Assembly: GCF_003626695.1 (NCBI RefSeq)
Contig: NZ_RBAH01000002.1
Span: 310,001-374,000, forward strand
Reading direction: 5' to 3'
Source: Paenibacillus ginsengarvi
GTDB lineage: Bacteria > Bacillota > Bacilli > Paenibacillales > NBRC-103111
Length of the DNA: 64,000 nt
A program made the translations under genes and the position numbers. Every line of letters begins with the position of its first letter. Position 1 is the first letter of the stretch. The notes beneath the pieces are model-generated. The model made no database searches. It worked only from the letters and a program-made list of their open reading frames with translations, and was not told where the DNA came from. Positions 27,822 through 37,836 of this stretch are shown here, in pieces.

Positions 27822-29812
27822 ATGCGCGAGGCACAGTGGAATCAAATTCGGAATGTAGGCATCTTCGCCCATGTCGATGCCGGCAAAACGACGACGACGG
27901 AACACATTTTATACGAAAGCGGACGCATTCGCACGCTCGGCAGCGTGGATGACGGCACGGCGCAGACGGATTGGTTGGACGTGGAGAGGGAGCGCGGTAT
28001 TTCGGTGCGCGCTGCGGTTACCCGATTCGTCCGGGACGGTGTTCAGGTGAATCTTGTCGATACGCCTGGACACGTGGATTTTCTGTCTGAAGTGGAGCGG
28101 TCGCTGCGAGTGATGGACGGAGCGATTCTGATCGTTTCCGCGGTTGAAGGCGTGCAGGCACAAACGGAATTGATCTGGCAGGGGCTGCGAGATCTCCGCA
28201 TACCAACGATCGTGTATGTCAATAAGCTCGATCGAATCGGGGCCGCCCCTATGCAAACGCTTCAAAGCATCCGCCGCCTGCTGTCGGGCGGAGCCATACC
28301 GATTCAGGCGCCGATCGGGGCTGAAGAGGATTTTGCCGGATGCGTGGATTTGCTGCGGGAAGAAACAAGCACACTCCGGGGTGAGGCCGAGTTGTACCGC
28401 CAACTGCTGGTCGAGACAGTGGCCGAACGGGACGAAGAGTTGTTGGAGCGTTATATCGAGAAGGGGGATCTAACGACGGCAGAGTTACTGCTGCCGATTA
28501 AGCAGGGTATCTACCGTTCGGAGCTATTCCCGGTGCTGTTCGGTGCCTCGAATCGGGGGATCGGCATTCCTGAGCTTATGGAAGCAATCCTGCGCTGGCT
28601 GCCTGGCCCGCTAGGAGACTCTGCGGCACCGGTTGCAGGTATCATCTTTAAACTCGAGCGTGACCCGGACATGGGCAGAATCGCTTATGTGCGCTTGTAC
28701 AACGGCACGCTTCGTAACCGCGATACGGTACATAATGTAACGCAAGATATTCAGGAAAAGGTTACCCAAATCCGCAAAATCGATGTTCGTAAATCGGAGG
28801 ACGTTGGGATTTTGCAGGCCGGAGATATCGCAGCGGTTTACGGTTTGAGCCGAGCGCGTATCGGCGATATCATCGGCACAGCTACCGGTTTCCCGACGAG
28901 CGCAAGCTGGCCGTGCCGCTGCTAACGGTGCAGGTGCGATGGCGCAGCGAGGCCGAGTATCCGAAGGTGGTGACGGCGTTTCAGGAATTGGCCGACGAGG
29001 ACCCGCTTCTCGACGTGCAGTGGCAGCCGGAGGATCGGGAGCTGCACTTGAAGGTAATGGGACCGATTCAGATGGAAGTGCTCGCTTCGGTGCTGAAGAG
29101 CCGGTTCGGGCTCGAAGTCGCCTTCGATCGTCCTTCAGTCATCTATAAGGAGACTCCAACCAAAGCCGGGGAAGGGTTCATTGCTTATACGATGCCAAAG
29201 CCGTGCTGGGCCATTTTGCGTTTCCGGATTGAGCCGGGGGAAAGGGGCACTGGTCTGCAGTACAGCTCTATGGCGAGGCCGGAACGCCTGCTCGAGAGTT
29301 ACCAGAACGAGGTTGCGCGGCGAGTGCCCGAGGCGCTGCAGCAAGGGCTGCACGGTTGGGAGGTCACCGATTTGAAGGTTACGCTCGTGGAAGGCGAACA
29401 TCATGTGTGGCATACGCATCCGCTTGATTTCGTAGTAGCGACGCCGATGGGCATTATGAACGGTCTCGCGAACACCGGCACCAAGCTGCTCGAGCCGCTT
29501 TTGCATTTTCGCCTATCCGTACCGGAGGAATTCGGGGGCAAGGTCATGACCGAACTCGTTGTCATGCGCGGCGAGCTGGATACGCCGGTAATCCGCAGCG
29601 GGCGACTGGAACTCGAGGGAGTGCTACCCGTCGCGACATCGCTCGATTTTCCGGCACGGCTCGGATCGATGACAAAAGGGCGAGGCATTTTGTCTACAAC
29701 GTTTGCGCACTACAGGGAATGTCCGCCGGAAGTAAACGCGGAGCGTAAACGCCAAGGCGTCAATCCGCTAGATCAAGCCAAATATATTTTGTCCGTACGT
29801 AATGCGCTTTGA
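27822..29812 (+). pseudogene. Tet(M)-like ribosomal protection GTPase, frameshifted
   Basis: This is an EF-G-like ribosomal protection protein of about 663 codons in two frames. The first frame (to 28925) has G1 AHVDAGKTTT, RERGISV, DTPGHVDF and NKLD, then domain II (GIIFKLERDPDMGRIAYVRLY). The second (from about 28895 to 29812) carries domains III-V (VMGPIQMEVLASVL, VTLVEGEHHVWHTHPLDF, ILSTTFAHYRECP). The frame changes by -1 at TTTCCCG (28890s); the expected junction is G-L/F-P-D-E-R-K. Tet(M)-type proteins dislodge tetracycline from the ribosome; relatives like this one occur on Bacillales chromosomes and need not confer resistance. The start at 27822 has GGAAGG upstream. As written, only a GTPase fragment would be made. 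Confidence 0.8.
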
Positions 29813-29875
29813 TTGTTAATGAATGAAGATTGCTATGCTGAACTCAAACATTTGGATATGGGAGACAGTGCATGG

Positions 29876-30550
29876 ATGCCTAAAATACTGATCGTGGACG
29901 ATGAAGCGGATCTTCGAAAGCTGTTGACCGACTACTTTGAAATCAACGGGTATTTCGTCATGACGGCCAAGGATAGCCGGGAGGCGCTGCGAAAAGTGGA
30001 ACAACGACCTGACATCGTTTTACTGGATATCAACATGCCTGAGCAAAACGGCCTCGAATTATGCGAAAAAATCAGAGACTTCGTCTCTTGCCCGATTTTA
30101 TTTTTAACCGCTCGAATCGAAGATGCCGATAAAATAGCCGGATTTCGGGCCGGAGGCGATGATTATATCCTGAAGCCTTTCAGCATTCACGAGCTGGGAG
30201 CCAGAGTAGAGGCGCATTTGCGCAGGGAACAACGAATCCAAACCAAAGCCTCGGTGAGGTTTAACGATGATTTAGTTATTGATTATTCGGCCCGGGAGCT
30301 CTACTACCGGAATACGCGAATTCCTTTTGCCAAAAAAGAGTTCGATATTATCGAATTGTTGTCCATGCATCCCGGCATAGTGTTCGAAAAGGAACGCATG
30401 TACGAAAAGATTTGGGGCCTGGACGATGAAGGCGACAGCAGCGTAATCGCGGAGCATATCCGGCGCATTCGCTCCAAATTAAAGGAATGCGGCTGTGATA
30501 ACCGGATCGAGACCGTCTGGGGAGTAGGGTACAAATGGCTAAGCTCATGA
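29876..30550 (+). CDS. OmpR/PhoB family response regulator
   Basis: This 224-aa regulator has a receiver domain with acidic residues D8-D9 and phospho-acceptor D51 (VLLDINMPE), the switch lysine in ILKPF near 102, and a C-terminal winged-helix domain (KKEFDIIELL, SSVIAEHIRRIRSKL, VWGVGYKW). The ATG at 29876 gives the standard family start MPKILIVDDE; an in-frame ATG 18 bases earlier is possible. Its 3-prime end overlaps the histidine kinase gene by 16 bases, so the two are co-translated and form a two-component system. The signal is unknown; the serine hydrolase at 31679 is a possible target. Confidence 0.9.
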   Translation: MPKILIVDDEADLRKLLTDYFEINGYFVMTAKDSREALRKVEQRPDIVLLDINMPEQNGLELCEKIRDFVSCPILFLTARIEDADKIAGFRAGGDDYILKPFSIHELGARVEAHLRREQRIQTKASVRFNDDLVIDYSARELYYRNTRIPFAKKEFDIIELLSMHPGIVFEKERMYEKIWGLDDEGDSSVIAEHIRRIRSKLKECGCDNRIETVWGVGYKWLSS

Positions 30551-31620
30551 ACGGGCTCTTGATAAAGCGGCTAACTTTGCTGCAATCTTTTATTCTGTTA
30601 TTCGTTCTCACGCTTTTTGCCGTGCTGGCCGTCATCACCATGGAGTTCGTATGGGCGGAGAAAATGCGGCAACGTTATGGAGAAACGGATTGGGTGCTGT
30701 CCTCCCTCGTCACCGCGGTACTGCTAACCGTGGCCGCCGGAATTGTCGCAATGGCCGTTCTATTTTATAGATGGAAACTAAAACGTCCGCTTGAGATACT
30801 AAAGCAAGCATCTGAGAACATTTCGGCCAACAATCTGGACTTCCGCATTACCTATGACAGCCGGGACGAGATGGGCGAGCTGGTCGCCGTATTTGAAAAC
30901 ATGCGCTCTCAATTGGAAAAGAATCTAAAAACACTCTGGCGTTCTGCCCAGGATCGCAAACAGCTCAATGCAATTTTTGCCCATGACTTGAGGACGCCGC
31001 TGTCAGTGCTGAAAGGAAACGCAGAGTTTCTCATCACCTATTTGCCCGAGAAGAAATTGTCGGAAGAAAAGGTGTTGGACCTGATCCAAACCATGCACCT
31101 TCACATCATACGTCTGGAAAACTATGCGGAGGCCATGAACTCGATTGAGAAGCTGGAGGACGTCCCCGTGCATCGTCAGCCGATGGATACGATTCCGTTG
31201 ACAGCTTTGCTGGACGACAGCGCCAAACAAATCGCAAGGCAGCTCGGGAAACACGTCGTTTCTTCCATAGAAAACGCTAATACCACAATAAAGGTGGATA
31301 CCTTTATCATCATGCAGGTATTCGAGAACTTGGTGGCCAATGGGGTGCGATACGCGGCCAATCAGGTGAACGTTCGTTACGTCATACGAGATGACTCTAT
31401 GAAGATTACCGTCACGGATGATGGGCCCGGCTTCTCGGACGAAGCTTTGCTCAAGGCTGATCTGCCTTTTTACCGCGGCGAGGTGTGGAATGCGAACGAA
31501 CATCAGGGACTAGGCCTTTACGTTTGCAAGGTGCTTTGCGAGAAACATGCAGGGAGTCTTCAAGTCGATAACGGACCTCGCGGCGGAGGAAGCGTGACGG
31601 CAAATTTTGGGATCAGTTGA
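30535..31620 (+). CDS. Sensor histidine kinase
   Basis: This 361-aa membrane kinase has two transmembrane helices (about 14-36 and 57-80) with a very short extracytoplasmic loop of about 20 residues, a HAMP linker (ILKQASENISANNLDF), H-box H150 in FAHDLRTPLSVLK, N-box VFENLVANGVRYA, G1 DDGPGFS and G2 GLGLYVCK. The tiny external loop suggests intramembrane or cell-envelope sensing, as in BceS/LiaS-type kinases. The gene overlaps the response regulator gene. The start at 30535 has GGGGAG ten bases upstream; ATG 30547 is an alternative. Confidence 0.9.
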   Translation: MAKLMNGLLIKRLTLLQSFILLFVLTLFAVLAVITMEFVWAEKMRQRYGETDWVLSSLVTAVLLTVAAGIVAMAVLFYRWKLKRPLEILKQASENISANNLDFRITYDSRDEMGELVAVFENMRSQLEKNLKTLWRSAQDRKQLNAIFAHDLRTPLSVLKGNAEFLITYLPEKKLSEEKVLDLIQTMHLHIIRLENYAEAMNSIEKLEDVPVHRQPMDTIPLTALLDDSAKQIARQLGKHVVSSIENANTTIKVDTFIIMQVFENLVANGVRYAANQVNVRYVIRDDSMKITVTDDGPGFSDEALLKADLPFYRGEVWNANEHQGLGLYVCKVLCEKHAGSLQVDNGPRGGGSVTANFGIS

Positions 31621-31678
31621 TAAATAGTTGATAATTATCCTGTAGCATTTCCTTATCTTGATTTGAAGGAGTGCTAGG

Positions 31679-33139
31679 ATGCCGAAAACGCAAAAAACAA
31701 TTTATATCTCGATTTGCTGCTTGCTGCTTTTAGGGTCCGTTTGGGCGAAGTCCGTTTCCGCCGCGGAAGTCCGAGACCGTGCGGAAGTCTGGCGGGACAT
31801 CGACGCATACATGAATCGGAGCATGGAGGTCAATCACATTGAGGGAGCGTCTCTGGCGATTACCGATAACGAAGGTGTCTTCTACACTAAAGGATACGGT
31901 ACTTACGCAGGCGGACAAAACATAACGGGTGACACACCTTTTCCCATTGCCTCGTTAAGCAAATCCTTTACCGCTTTAGCCGTACTGCAGTTGGCGGATA
32001 AAGGGCAGATTGATCTAGATGCGGCTTACACATCCTATTTTACCGAACTTTCGCCGCGAGACCCCCGTGTGTATGACATGACGGTCCGCCATTTATTGAA
32101 TCAGACAAGCGGTCTGACTGACAAAACAAATCCCGATATGACAAGGGCTCCGCAATTCCAATCCCTGCATGAGGCGAGCCTGTTGTTAAACGAAGTTCAG
32201 CTTGCCCATAATCCCGGAACAACCTACAGCTACCATAATCCCAATTACGTGCTGCTCGCGAACCTCGTGGAAAGCGTCAGCGGAGAGCGCTTTTCGGATT
32301 ACCTGGATCATCATGTTTTTAAGCCGTTGGGCATGAACCATACCTACAGTGTAGATACGACGCAGCAAATCAATGAGAATGAGGCTGTTCCGCAGGGACA
32401 TTACTTGATTCTGGGGCGTTCCGTAAGCAGCTCAGAGCCGCTTTGGTTTGTGGATGGTCCCGCTGGCATCGTTTCAACGGCGGAAGACATGTCTCGATGG
32501 ATGCTTGCCCAATACCGCAGCCGCCTCCTTTCTCCAGCCATGATGAAGCAATATCATACAGCCGGAGCCATCGGTCCGTACGGCATGGGCTGGAATGCAA
32601 ACCAAGACGAATCGGGCGGCCGAACGATTTCCCATAGCGGTATTTTCTGGACGTACAAGTCGGAAGAAAGGGTTTATTTGGACGAGCAGCTGGGAATCAC
32701 GGTGATATTTAATACCGGTTTAAACGCTTTTGTGAATTATTCGGCTTTTATCGATGGAATCACGGATATGATGAGGGGGGAAAAGGTCGAAACCTCTTTT
32801 CTGAACGGCCGAAACATGGAAACGATCATGGTTGTGCTGATCCTCGCTACACTTCTCTGGGGCGTGTATGCTTATATTCGCATTCGTCGGAGGAACAAAC
32901 GCCTAACGATCGTTAAATTGATTCTGCTATCGGTCGGAAAGCTGATCCCGGTCCTTATTCTCTTGTCCCTCCCTCAATGGATGACATTTATTGGTGGAGG
33001 ACGTGTGCTCCCTTGGTTCGGTATATGGACTACACTGTCATCACCAATGATCTGGCTTGTTGTATGGTCGATTGTTAGTATCGCGCATTTGGCTTGCTAT
33101 TTTTACGTCTATGTTCGGAATACAAACCCAATCCACTGA
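31679..33139 (+). CDS. Secreted/membrane serine hydrolase (class C beta-lactamase-like)
   Basis: This 486-aa protein has a signal peptide (residues about 8-28, ending SVSAAE), a complete penicillin-binding-type active site (S-L-S-K near 96 in IASLSKSF, Y-H-N in YSYHNPNY, and H-S-G in ISHSGIFW) and three C-terminal membrane helices (about 382-400, 418-440 and 458-480). The fold and C-terminal anchor resemble Bacillus PBP4*-like esterase/peptidase proteins. It may act on peptidoglycan peptides or D-amino-acid esters. GAAGGAG precedes the ATG. It is 58 bases downstream of the two-component system and may be its regulon member. Confidence 0.85.
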   Translation: MPKTQKTIYISICCLLLLGSVWAKSVSAAEVRDRAEVWRDIDAYMNRSMEVNHIEGASLAITDNEGVFYTKGYGTYAGGQNITGDTPFPIASLSKSFTALAVLQLADKGQIDLDAAYTSYFTELSPRDPRVYDMTVRHLLNQTSGLTDKTNPDMTRAPQFQSLHEASLLLNEVQLAHNPGTTYSYHNPNYVLLANLVESVSGERFSDYLDHHVFKPLGMNHTYSVDTTQQINENEAVPQGHYLILGRSVSSSEPLWFVDGPAGIVSTAEDMSRWMLAQYRSRLLSPAMMKQYHTAGAIGPYGMGWNANQDESGGRTISHSGIFWTYKSEERVYLDEQLGITVIFNTGLNAFVNYSAFIDGITDMMRGEKVETSFLNGRNMETIMVVLILATLLWGVYAYIRIRRRNKRLTIVKLILLSVGKLIPVLILLSLPQWMTFIGGGRVLPWFGIWTTLSSPMIWLVVWSIVSIAHLACYFYVYVRNTNPIH

Positions 33140-33252
33140 GGCCAGCTTATGGCTTCTCCCAGCACTAAGGAGGACATGGTAAAGACAACCGGCCATTCGG
33201 ATGATGTAAAGATTAACCTTACAGGCTAGGAGCAGCTGTTTTTCATGCGATT

Positions 33253-33945
33253 TCAGCGGGAATGGGCTTGGACGACTTGTTCCTGCCCCGTCAACCGCTC
33301 AGACTCTGCCAATTCCGTTTTAGCAGGCGGCGCTTTCTCCAGTTCGGCTTTATTTGCCAGCCGCGACCGGCGCATTTTGAAGAATAGAACCAGAGCCAGC
33401 GCGACGACCAGAATCGCCACCGCTATCCGCGAATAAACCGAGATCAGGTGAAGCAACTGCTCCAGCTGCGCTCCGAACAGCCGGCCGATCGATACATAGA
33501 AGATAACCCACACCAAGGCGCCGACATGATTAAACAACAGGAATGTGCGGAAACGGATGTTGAGCACGCCCGACATATAACCCGTAAAATGACGGAAGCC
33601 CGGAATGAAATAGCTGACCAGCAATATTTTGCTGCCGTATTTGCCGAACCAGTCGGCCAGCTTGGCAAACCGCTGCTTGTTCAGCAATATATATTTGCCG
33701 TATTTCTCAAAAAACGGCGTACCGAGTTTACGGCCCAACGCGTACGTAATGGTCGTGCCGAGCGTCGCGCCGGAAAAAGCGTACATCATATCGAGCCAAT
33801 AGTTCGATTTGCCGAAAAACGCCATATGACCGGCAATCGCCATGGCCAGTTCGCCGGGGAACGGCAGCGCCAGCGACTCCGTAAATAATCCGAAAAACAA
33901 CAACACATATCCGTACTGCTCAAACAGCTCATTCATCCATTCCAT
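33253..33945 (-). CDS. DedA family membrane protein
   Basis: This 230-aa protein has the DedA (SNARE-associated) signature: ESLALPFPGELAMAIAGHMAF with two acidic residues, GATLGTTITYALGRKLG, then FIPGFRHFTGYMSGVL and FNHVGALVWVIFYVSIGRLFG. DedA proteins are envelope phospholipid or undecaprenyl-phosphate flippases. A charged cytoplasmic tail of about 30 residues follows the last helix. GAGGAG precedes the ATG. It is monocistronic on the minus strand. Confidence 0.9.
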   Translation of the reverse strand: MEWMNELFEQYGYVLLFFGLFTESLALPFPGELAMAIAGHMAFFGKSNYWLDMMYAFSGATLGTTITYALGRKLGTPFFEKYGKYILLNKQRFAKLADWFGKYGSKILLVSYFIPGFRHFTGYMSGVLNIRFRTFLLFNHVGALVWVIFYVSIGRLFGAQLEQLLHLISVYSRIAVAILVVALALVLFFKMRRSRLANKAELEKAPPAKTELAESERLTGQEQVVQAHSR

Positions 33946-34178
33946 ATATTCCAGCTCCTCGGCGGCGATTGATGAGATTTATGACCTAGTCTTAAGTCTT
34001 CCTCATCAGTATAACCCGCCGCCTTGCCGTCAAAGAACGGACCCGGGAACAGTATTTCCCAAGACAATAGTCGGGGTACCGCATCCGTAAAAGAGACTCA
34101 ATCATACCGTGATGAAATGGGACGGCTGTATGTTCATTATGGCCGGAGTCAATTTCTGGCTGAAAGGATAAACCGCTT

Positions 34179-35222
34179 ATGTTACGATTTATCGCTTATG
34201 AACCAAGCATGCAAGCAGAATGGGATAAGCTGGCGCTTGCGAAGGGCACCGTCTTTCATACGACGGCATTCCGCGACGTGCTGCTGCGGGCGTACGGCTA
34301 CACCTGCGGCTACCATGCCGCCATCGATGAGGCCGGACGCATTCATGCGCTCGTGCCGCTCGTCATCGGGCGTAACCTCGGCTTGAAGAAGGCAGGCGTG
34401 TCGCTGCCATTCGTCAACTACGTGGACGTTTGTGCGGACAGCGATGACGCGTTTCATTTCGCCGTCGCCGCCACGGCTGGCCTCAAGGACAAGCTGAAGC
34501 TCGCTTATGTGCAATTGCGGCTAAAGGAGCAGCAGGTGAGCGATCCGCAGTGGCACGCGAGTCTGCAAAACTTTACTTTCGTTCTCCCACTCGCGGACGA
34601 CGAGGAGCAGGTGCTGGCACTTTCCTCTAGCAGCAACCGTAACCATACTCGTAAAGTATACAAGAACGACTGGTTCGACGTTTCGTTCGACCATAGCCAT
34701 CTGGAAGCGTTTCACCGCGTGTATGTGAAGCGAATGAAGCAGTTGGGGTCGCCGGCGGAGCCGTTGCATTTTTTTCGGTTGTTTTTCGAGTGTTTGCCGG
34801 ACAACAGCACGCTGCTTACGGTGCTGGACAAAGAGACGCGAGAGGTGATCGGCGGCATGCTGCTGCTGACAAGCCCGAGCAACGAGACGCTGTACTACCC
34901 GTATGGGGGGACCCTGATACAGTACAACAACAAGTACTTGAATAACTTCATGTACTGGGAGGCGGTCCGCTTCGGTATCCGCAGCAGCATGAAGTATTTG
35001 GACCTTGGCCGTTCCCCGGCGGGCTCTAGCCACTATCAATCCAAGGAGAAGTGGGGCGCGAAGCCGCAGCAATTGACCTATCTCGTTTACAACGGGGGAG
35101 CGGCTGAGCAGGGTCCGCCCGATCAGGAGAGTTTCAGCTTCTTTATCGAACTGTGGAAAAAGACACCAAGCATCGTGACTGACAAAGTCGGCGGCGTGCT
35201 GATTAAATACATTCTGCCGTAA
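34179..35222 (+). CDS. FemAB/GNAT-like acyltransferase
   Basis: This 347-aa protein with two GNAT-like lobes resembles FemX/FemAB peptidoglycan aminoacyltransferases and the FemAB-related exopolysaccharide proteins: FHTTAFRDVLLRAYGYTCGYH, LSSSSNRNHTRKVYKN, VIGGMLLLTSPSNETLYYPYG, YWEAVRFGIRSSMKYLDLGRSP and ESFSFFIELWKKTPS. It would transfer an aminoacyl group to a cell-wall or polysaccharide precursor. There is no signal peptide. AAGGATA precedes the ATG with long spacing. No polysaccharide biosynthesis genes adjoin, so the acceptor is unknown. Confidence 0.75.
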   Translation: MLRFIAYEPSMQAEWDKLALAKGTVFHTTAFRDVLLRAYGYTCGYHAAIDEAGRIHALVPLVIGRNLGLKKAGVSLPFVNYVDVCADSDDAFHFAVAATAGLKDKLKLAYVQLRLKEQQVSDPQWHASLQNFTFVLPLADDEEQVLALSSSSNRNHTRKVYKNDWFDVSFDHSHLEAFHRVYVKRMKQLGSPAEPLHFFRLFFECLPDNSTLLTVLDKETREVIGGMLLLTSPSNETLYYPYGGTLIQYNNKYLNNFMYWEAVRFGIRSSMKYLDLGRSPAGSSHYQSKEKWGAKPQQLTYLVYNGGAAEQGPPDQESFSFFIELWKKTPSIVTDKVGGVLIKYILP

Positions 35223-35637
35223 ACGAATGCAGTCCCGGGATGCTGTAATGGACCGCCCCATACCGAAACGGGACACTCGCAAGCGAAAGATGTCCGCTTA
35301 CTTGATTGTTGCTGCCGGTAATTGCGACTATACTTGGGAGCAAAAGGAGGTGAAGCCGGTCGTTGGATCAAAGATCGTCACGGCTGGTCCCGGCTTGCTG
35401 CCAGCGCCTGTATGCGGAAGAGGCGTCCTCGGCTTTTCTGACACAGGGAGTAGGACCGGTTGGTAGAGTCGCTGACTTCTCCGCGATCATCTCGACAGGC
35501 AAGCCGTCCGCAGCAGGTTCATCGCAGATTTGGCTTGTGCAAGAATTTGTAAGCGATTACATTTTGAATGGAGCTACATCCCGACGACCCGAGCGTGGCG
35601 GGCTATTGGAAAAACAAAAAAGCGAGGAGAGTTAAGC
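35223..35637. other. Intergenic region upstream of beta-helix gene
   Basis: About 415 bases contain no recognised gene. An open frame of about 90 codons (35363-35635, TTG start) follows a perfect AAAGGAGGTGA, but the spacing is long (12 bases) and the peptide matches nothing I know. I see no clear promoter or terminator. Confidence 0.35.
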
Positions 35638-37605
35638 ATGGATTCACAACCTAATGCGAGCGAAAGAGGCGGATATGGCAAGAAGCTAAGCCGCAGAAAG
35701 CTGATCGCTTCCTTTGGCCTAATCGGCGCCACTTTTGCGACCGGCGGATTGATGCGAACTTATGCCAGCCCGGGCAACGAAGAGCCGACCGGCCGAAAAG
35801 ACGGTGATGCGGAGATTCGCGATGGAATGGACCGGAAAATACCGTTCGTCTCGCCTAACAACCCCTACTTAGTCGAAACGATTGCGCAGTTGCGCGCACT
35901 CTCGGGAATGAGCAGCGGGAATACCGCGGTCCTCTTCACTACGGGCCGTGCCGGCTTATTCCGTTGGACATCGCTAAATAAAAGCGGCGAAGTGGCTAAT
36001 GATCCGCAGATGGGGATTTATGCCCCCTCGAATGCGGATCCGACAGGATCAAGCGGGTGTTGGGTTAGAGAGCGGTCTACAAACATCATTAAACCGGAAT
36101 GGTTTGGGGCAATCTGGGACGGAACGACAGACGACACCTCTTCAATCCAACATGCCGTCAACTTTGCCGAACCCGATGCCACGATTGTTTACAGTCCCGG
36201 CGATGTCAGGGTGGACGGGAGTATTACGCTCAGCAAGCCCGCGAAGCATATCGCTATGGGAACATGCTTCAGGAGAACATCCCTGAACAATACGGACAAC
36301 TTTTTTCATGGTCAACATATTACCGGCGTTATTGAAATGAAAGGAGCGCGATTTTATGGGTCGGTCGACCGAACCAAGCCCGGTTTTTTAGCCTCTGCGG
36401 CTTGTATACGTTTCGACGGTTGCAGCGATGTGAGAATCTATGAGGTATACGCAAGAGGAGGGGCGAGCGGCATACAAGCGTATACATGCAGCGCATTGAC
36501 CGTAGTTGACACGGAAGTGACCGGGAATGTGCTTACCGGCGTTAGCGGCATAAGCAATAACGTATCCATCAAAAGAATCAAAAGTCACAAAAATGGATAT
36601 GTAGCCACGGGTCTTACCCATGAAGTGTATTTTTTGAACAGTAGCAACGGGTCGATCACGGATAGCGAAATCGGCGATCCCGTTGATCCTTCGTCATCGA
36701 CACTCGTTGTTCGTTACGATCAACCGCAAGATGACGGCGGAGCATTTTCCGAGGTTTCCAATTGGTCCGTTCTTGGATGTACATTTTACGGAGGCGTAGG
36801 AGTCAGATTCAACTCCATTGCCAGTACCGTTGCCACCAGGAAACCGGTTAAAGGTATAAAATTTTTCCATAATGAGTGCTCCGGCGGCGCCGGACTGCGA
36901 ATCGACGAGCCGGAACGATGCGTCAGCGCCAATAATGTGATGGATTTTTTAACGGTTGCGGGGGCGGCTCAATATCCGGGATACGCCATCAGTTTCGTCA
37001 GCCAAAACGATCGTGTCAAGCGCGTCAACGAGAATGTTTTGACCGCTCTGCGGCTTGTTGCCATTAATAGCGTGCGATTCGAGAACATCACCGTGGATAA
37101 CGGTACCGAGCCGGCTTTTAACGTAATAACCGGATACGGCGGCATTGCGGCATGCAGTATCGTGAATCCGATCATCGAAGGAACGGGAGTTCCGTTCGAC
37201 AGCGGATTTCTGACGCGTTATCGTGTTAACCGGGACGTCAAGGTACTTTCAGCGACAGGTCTTAAGCAGTTTAACCGGGAGGACATCGTCCTCGAAACGT
37301 CCGCGACCTATACGCCCGATAATAATAAAGCCGGCGCAGCGCCGTTTTATTTGGCCCTGTCCGATCCTGCCGGCACTAGCATTCAAGCTCCTTCCGTCGC
37401 GACAGAAGGCATGGCTTTGGAGATGGTGCTGCGAAATACGGGCGGAACGGGGATGACCGTCTCTTTCGACTCCGTGTATAAATTGACGGCGCTTACCACT
37501 TCCATTCTGGGAAGCAGTTCCTTGCATCAGTTTATGTATCTAAAATTCATGTACATCCAGGGAGCCTGGAGACAATTGGGCGAAGGAGCGTGGACGCAAG
37601 CCTGA
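35638..37605 (+). CDS. Tat-exported beta-helix protein
   Basis: This 655-aa protein has Tat motif R19-R20-K-L-I and an Ala/Gly-rich signal core. It carries a divergent copy of the shared N-module (ETIAQLRALSG, GLFRWTSLN, IIKPEWFGAIWDGTTDDTSS), then Asn/Gly-rich beta-helix rungs (NNVSIKRIKSHKNGYVATG, NEVSGGAGLR-like turns, FENITVDNGTEP). The C-terminus (YLKFMYIQGAWRQLGEGAW) resembles the tail of many phage tailspikes. It is an extracellular glycan-binding or lyase candidate; no catalytic residues can be assigned. GAGGAGAG precedes the ATG. It is intact, unlike the copy at 24.3 kb. Confidence 0.75.
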   Translation: MDSQPNASERGGYGKKLSRRKLIASFGLIGATFATGGLMRTYASPGNEEPTGRKDGDAEIRDGMDRKIPFVSPNNPYLVETIAQLRALSGMSSGNTAVLFTTGRAGLFRWTSLNKSGEVANDPQMGIYAPSNADPTGSSGCWVRERSTNIIKPEWFGAIWDGTTDDTSSIQHAVNFAEPDATIVYSPGDVRVDGSITLSKPAKHIAMGTCFRRTSLNNTDNFFHGQHITGVIEMKGARFYGSVDRTKPGFLASAACIRFDGCSDVRIYEVYARGGASGIQAYTCSALTVVDTEVTGNVLTGVSGISNNVSIKRIKSHKNGYVATGLTHEVYFLNSSNGSITDSEIGDPVDPSSSTLVVRYDQPQDDGGAFSEVSNWSVLGCTFYGGVGVRFNSIASTVATRKPVKGIKFFHNECSGGAGLRIDEPERCVSANNVMDFLTVAGAAQYPGYAISFVSQNDRVKRVNENVLTALRLVAINSVRFENITVDNGTEPAFNVITGYGGIAACSIVNPIIEGTGVPFDSGFLTRYRVNRDVKVLSATGLKQFNREDIVLETSATYTPDNNKAGAAPFYLALSDPAGTSIQAPSVATEGMALEMVLRNTGGTGMTVSFDSVYKLTALTTSILGSSSLHQFMYLKFMYIQGAWRQLGEGAWTQA

Positions 37606-37836
37606 TTCTCGTCAGGAACTTGACCGAACGGCACGCGACATGTCCAAAACAGAACTTTAACAGTCCGGCCACAGCCGTGTGTACGCCTTTTCCGAAAAAG
37701 GACGAACATACGGCTTCTTCTATGTATTTGGGATAGCAGTCGCGAAATTGGGAGGATGGAACGATGCGCACGTGAGTCGTGCAACATTACAATAAAAGGA
37801 TAACAACTAACGCAGTATGCAGAGGAGGGAAATGAT

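Noticed and set aside
27822..29812. Functional tetracycline resistance gene
   Set aside because: The frame is broken and the sequence looks like a chromosomal relative, so resistance cannot be claimed.
33140..33252. Mini-ORF of 17 codons after AAGGAGGAC
   Set aside because: Too short and unsupported; a chance ribosome-site-like motif.
35363..35635. Possible 90-codon gene behind AAAGGAGGTGA
   Set aside because: The spacing to TTG is too long, there is no recognisable domain, and it ends just before the beta-helix start; kept only as an intergenic note.
15096..37605. Prophage origin for the tailspike-like genes
   Set aside because: No capsid, portal, terminase, integrase or lysis genes are present, and the proteins have Tat signals, which phage tail proteins lack.
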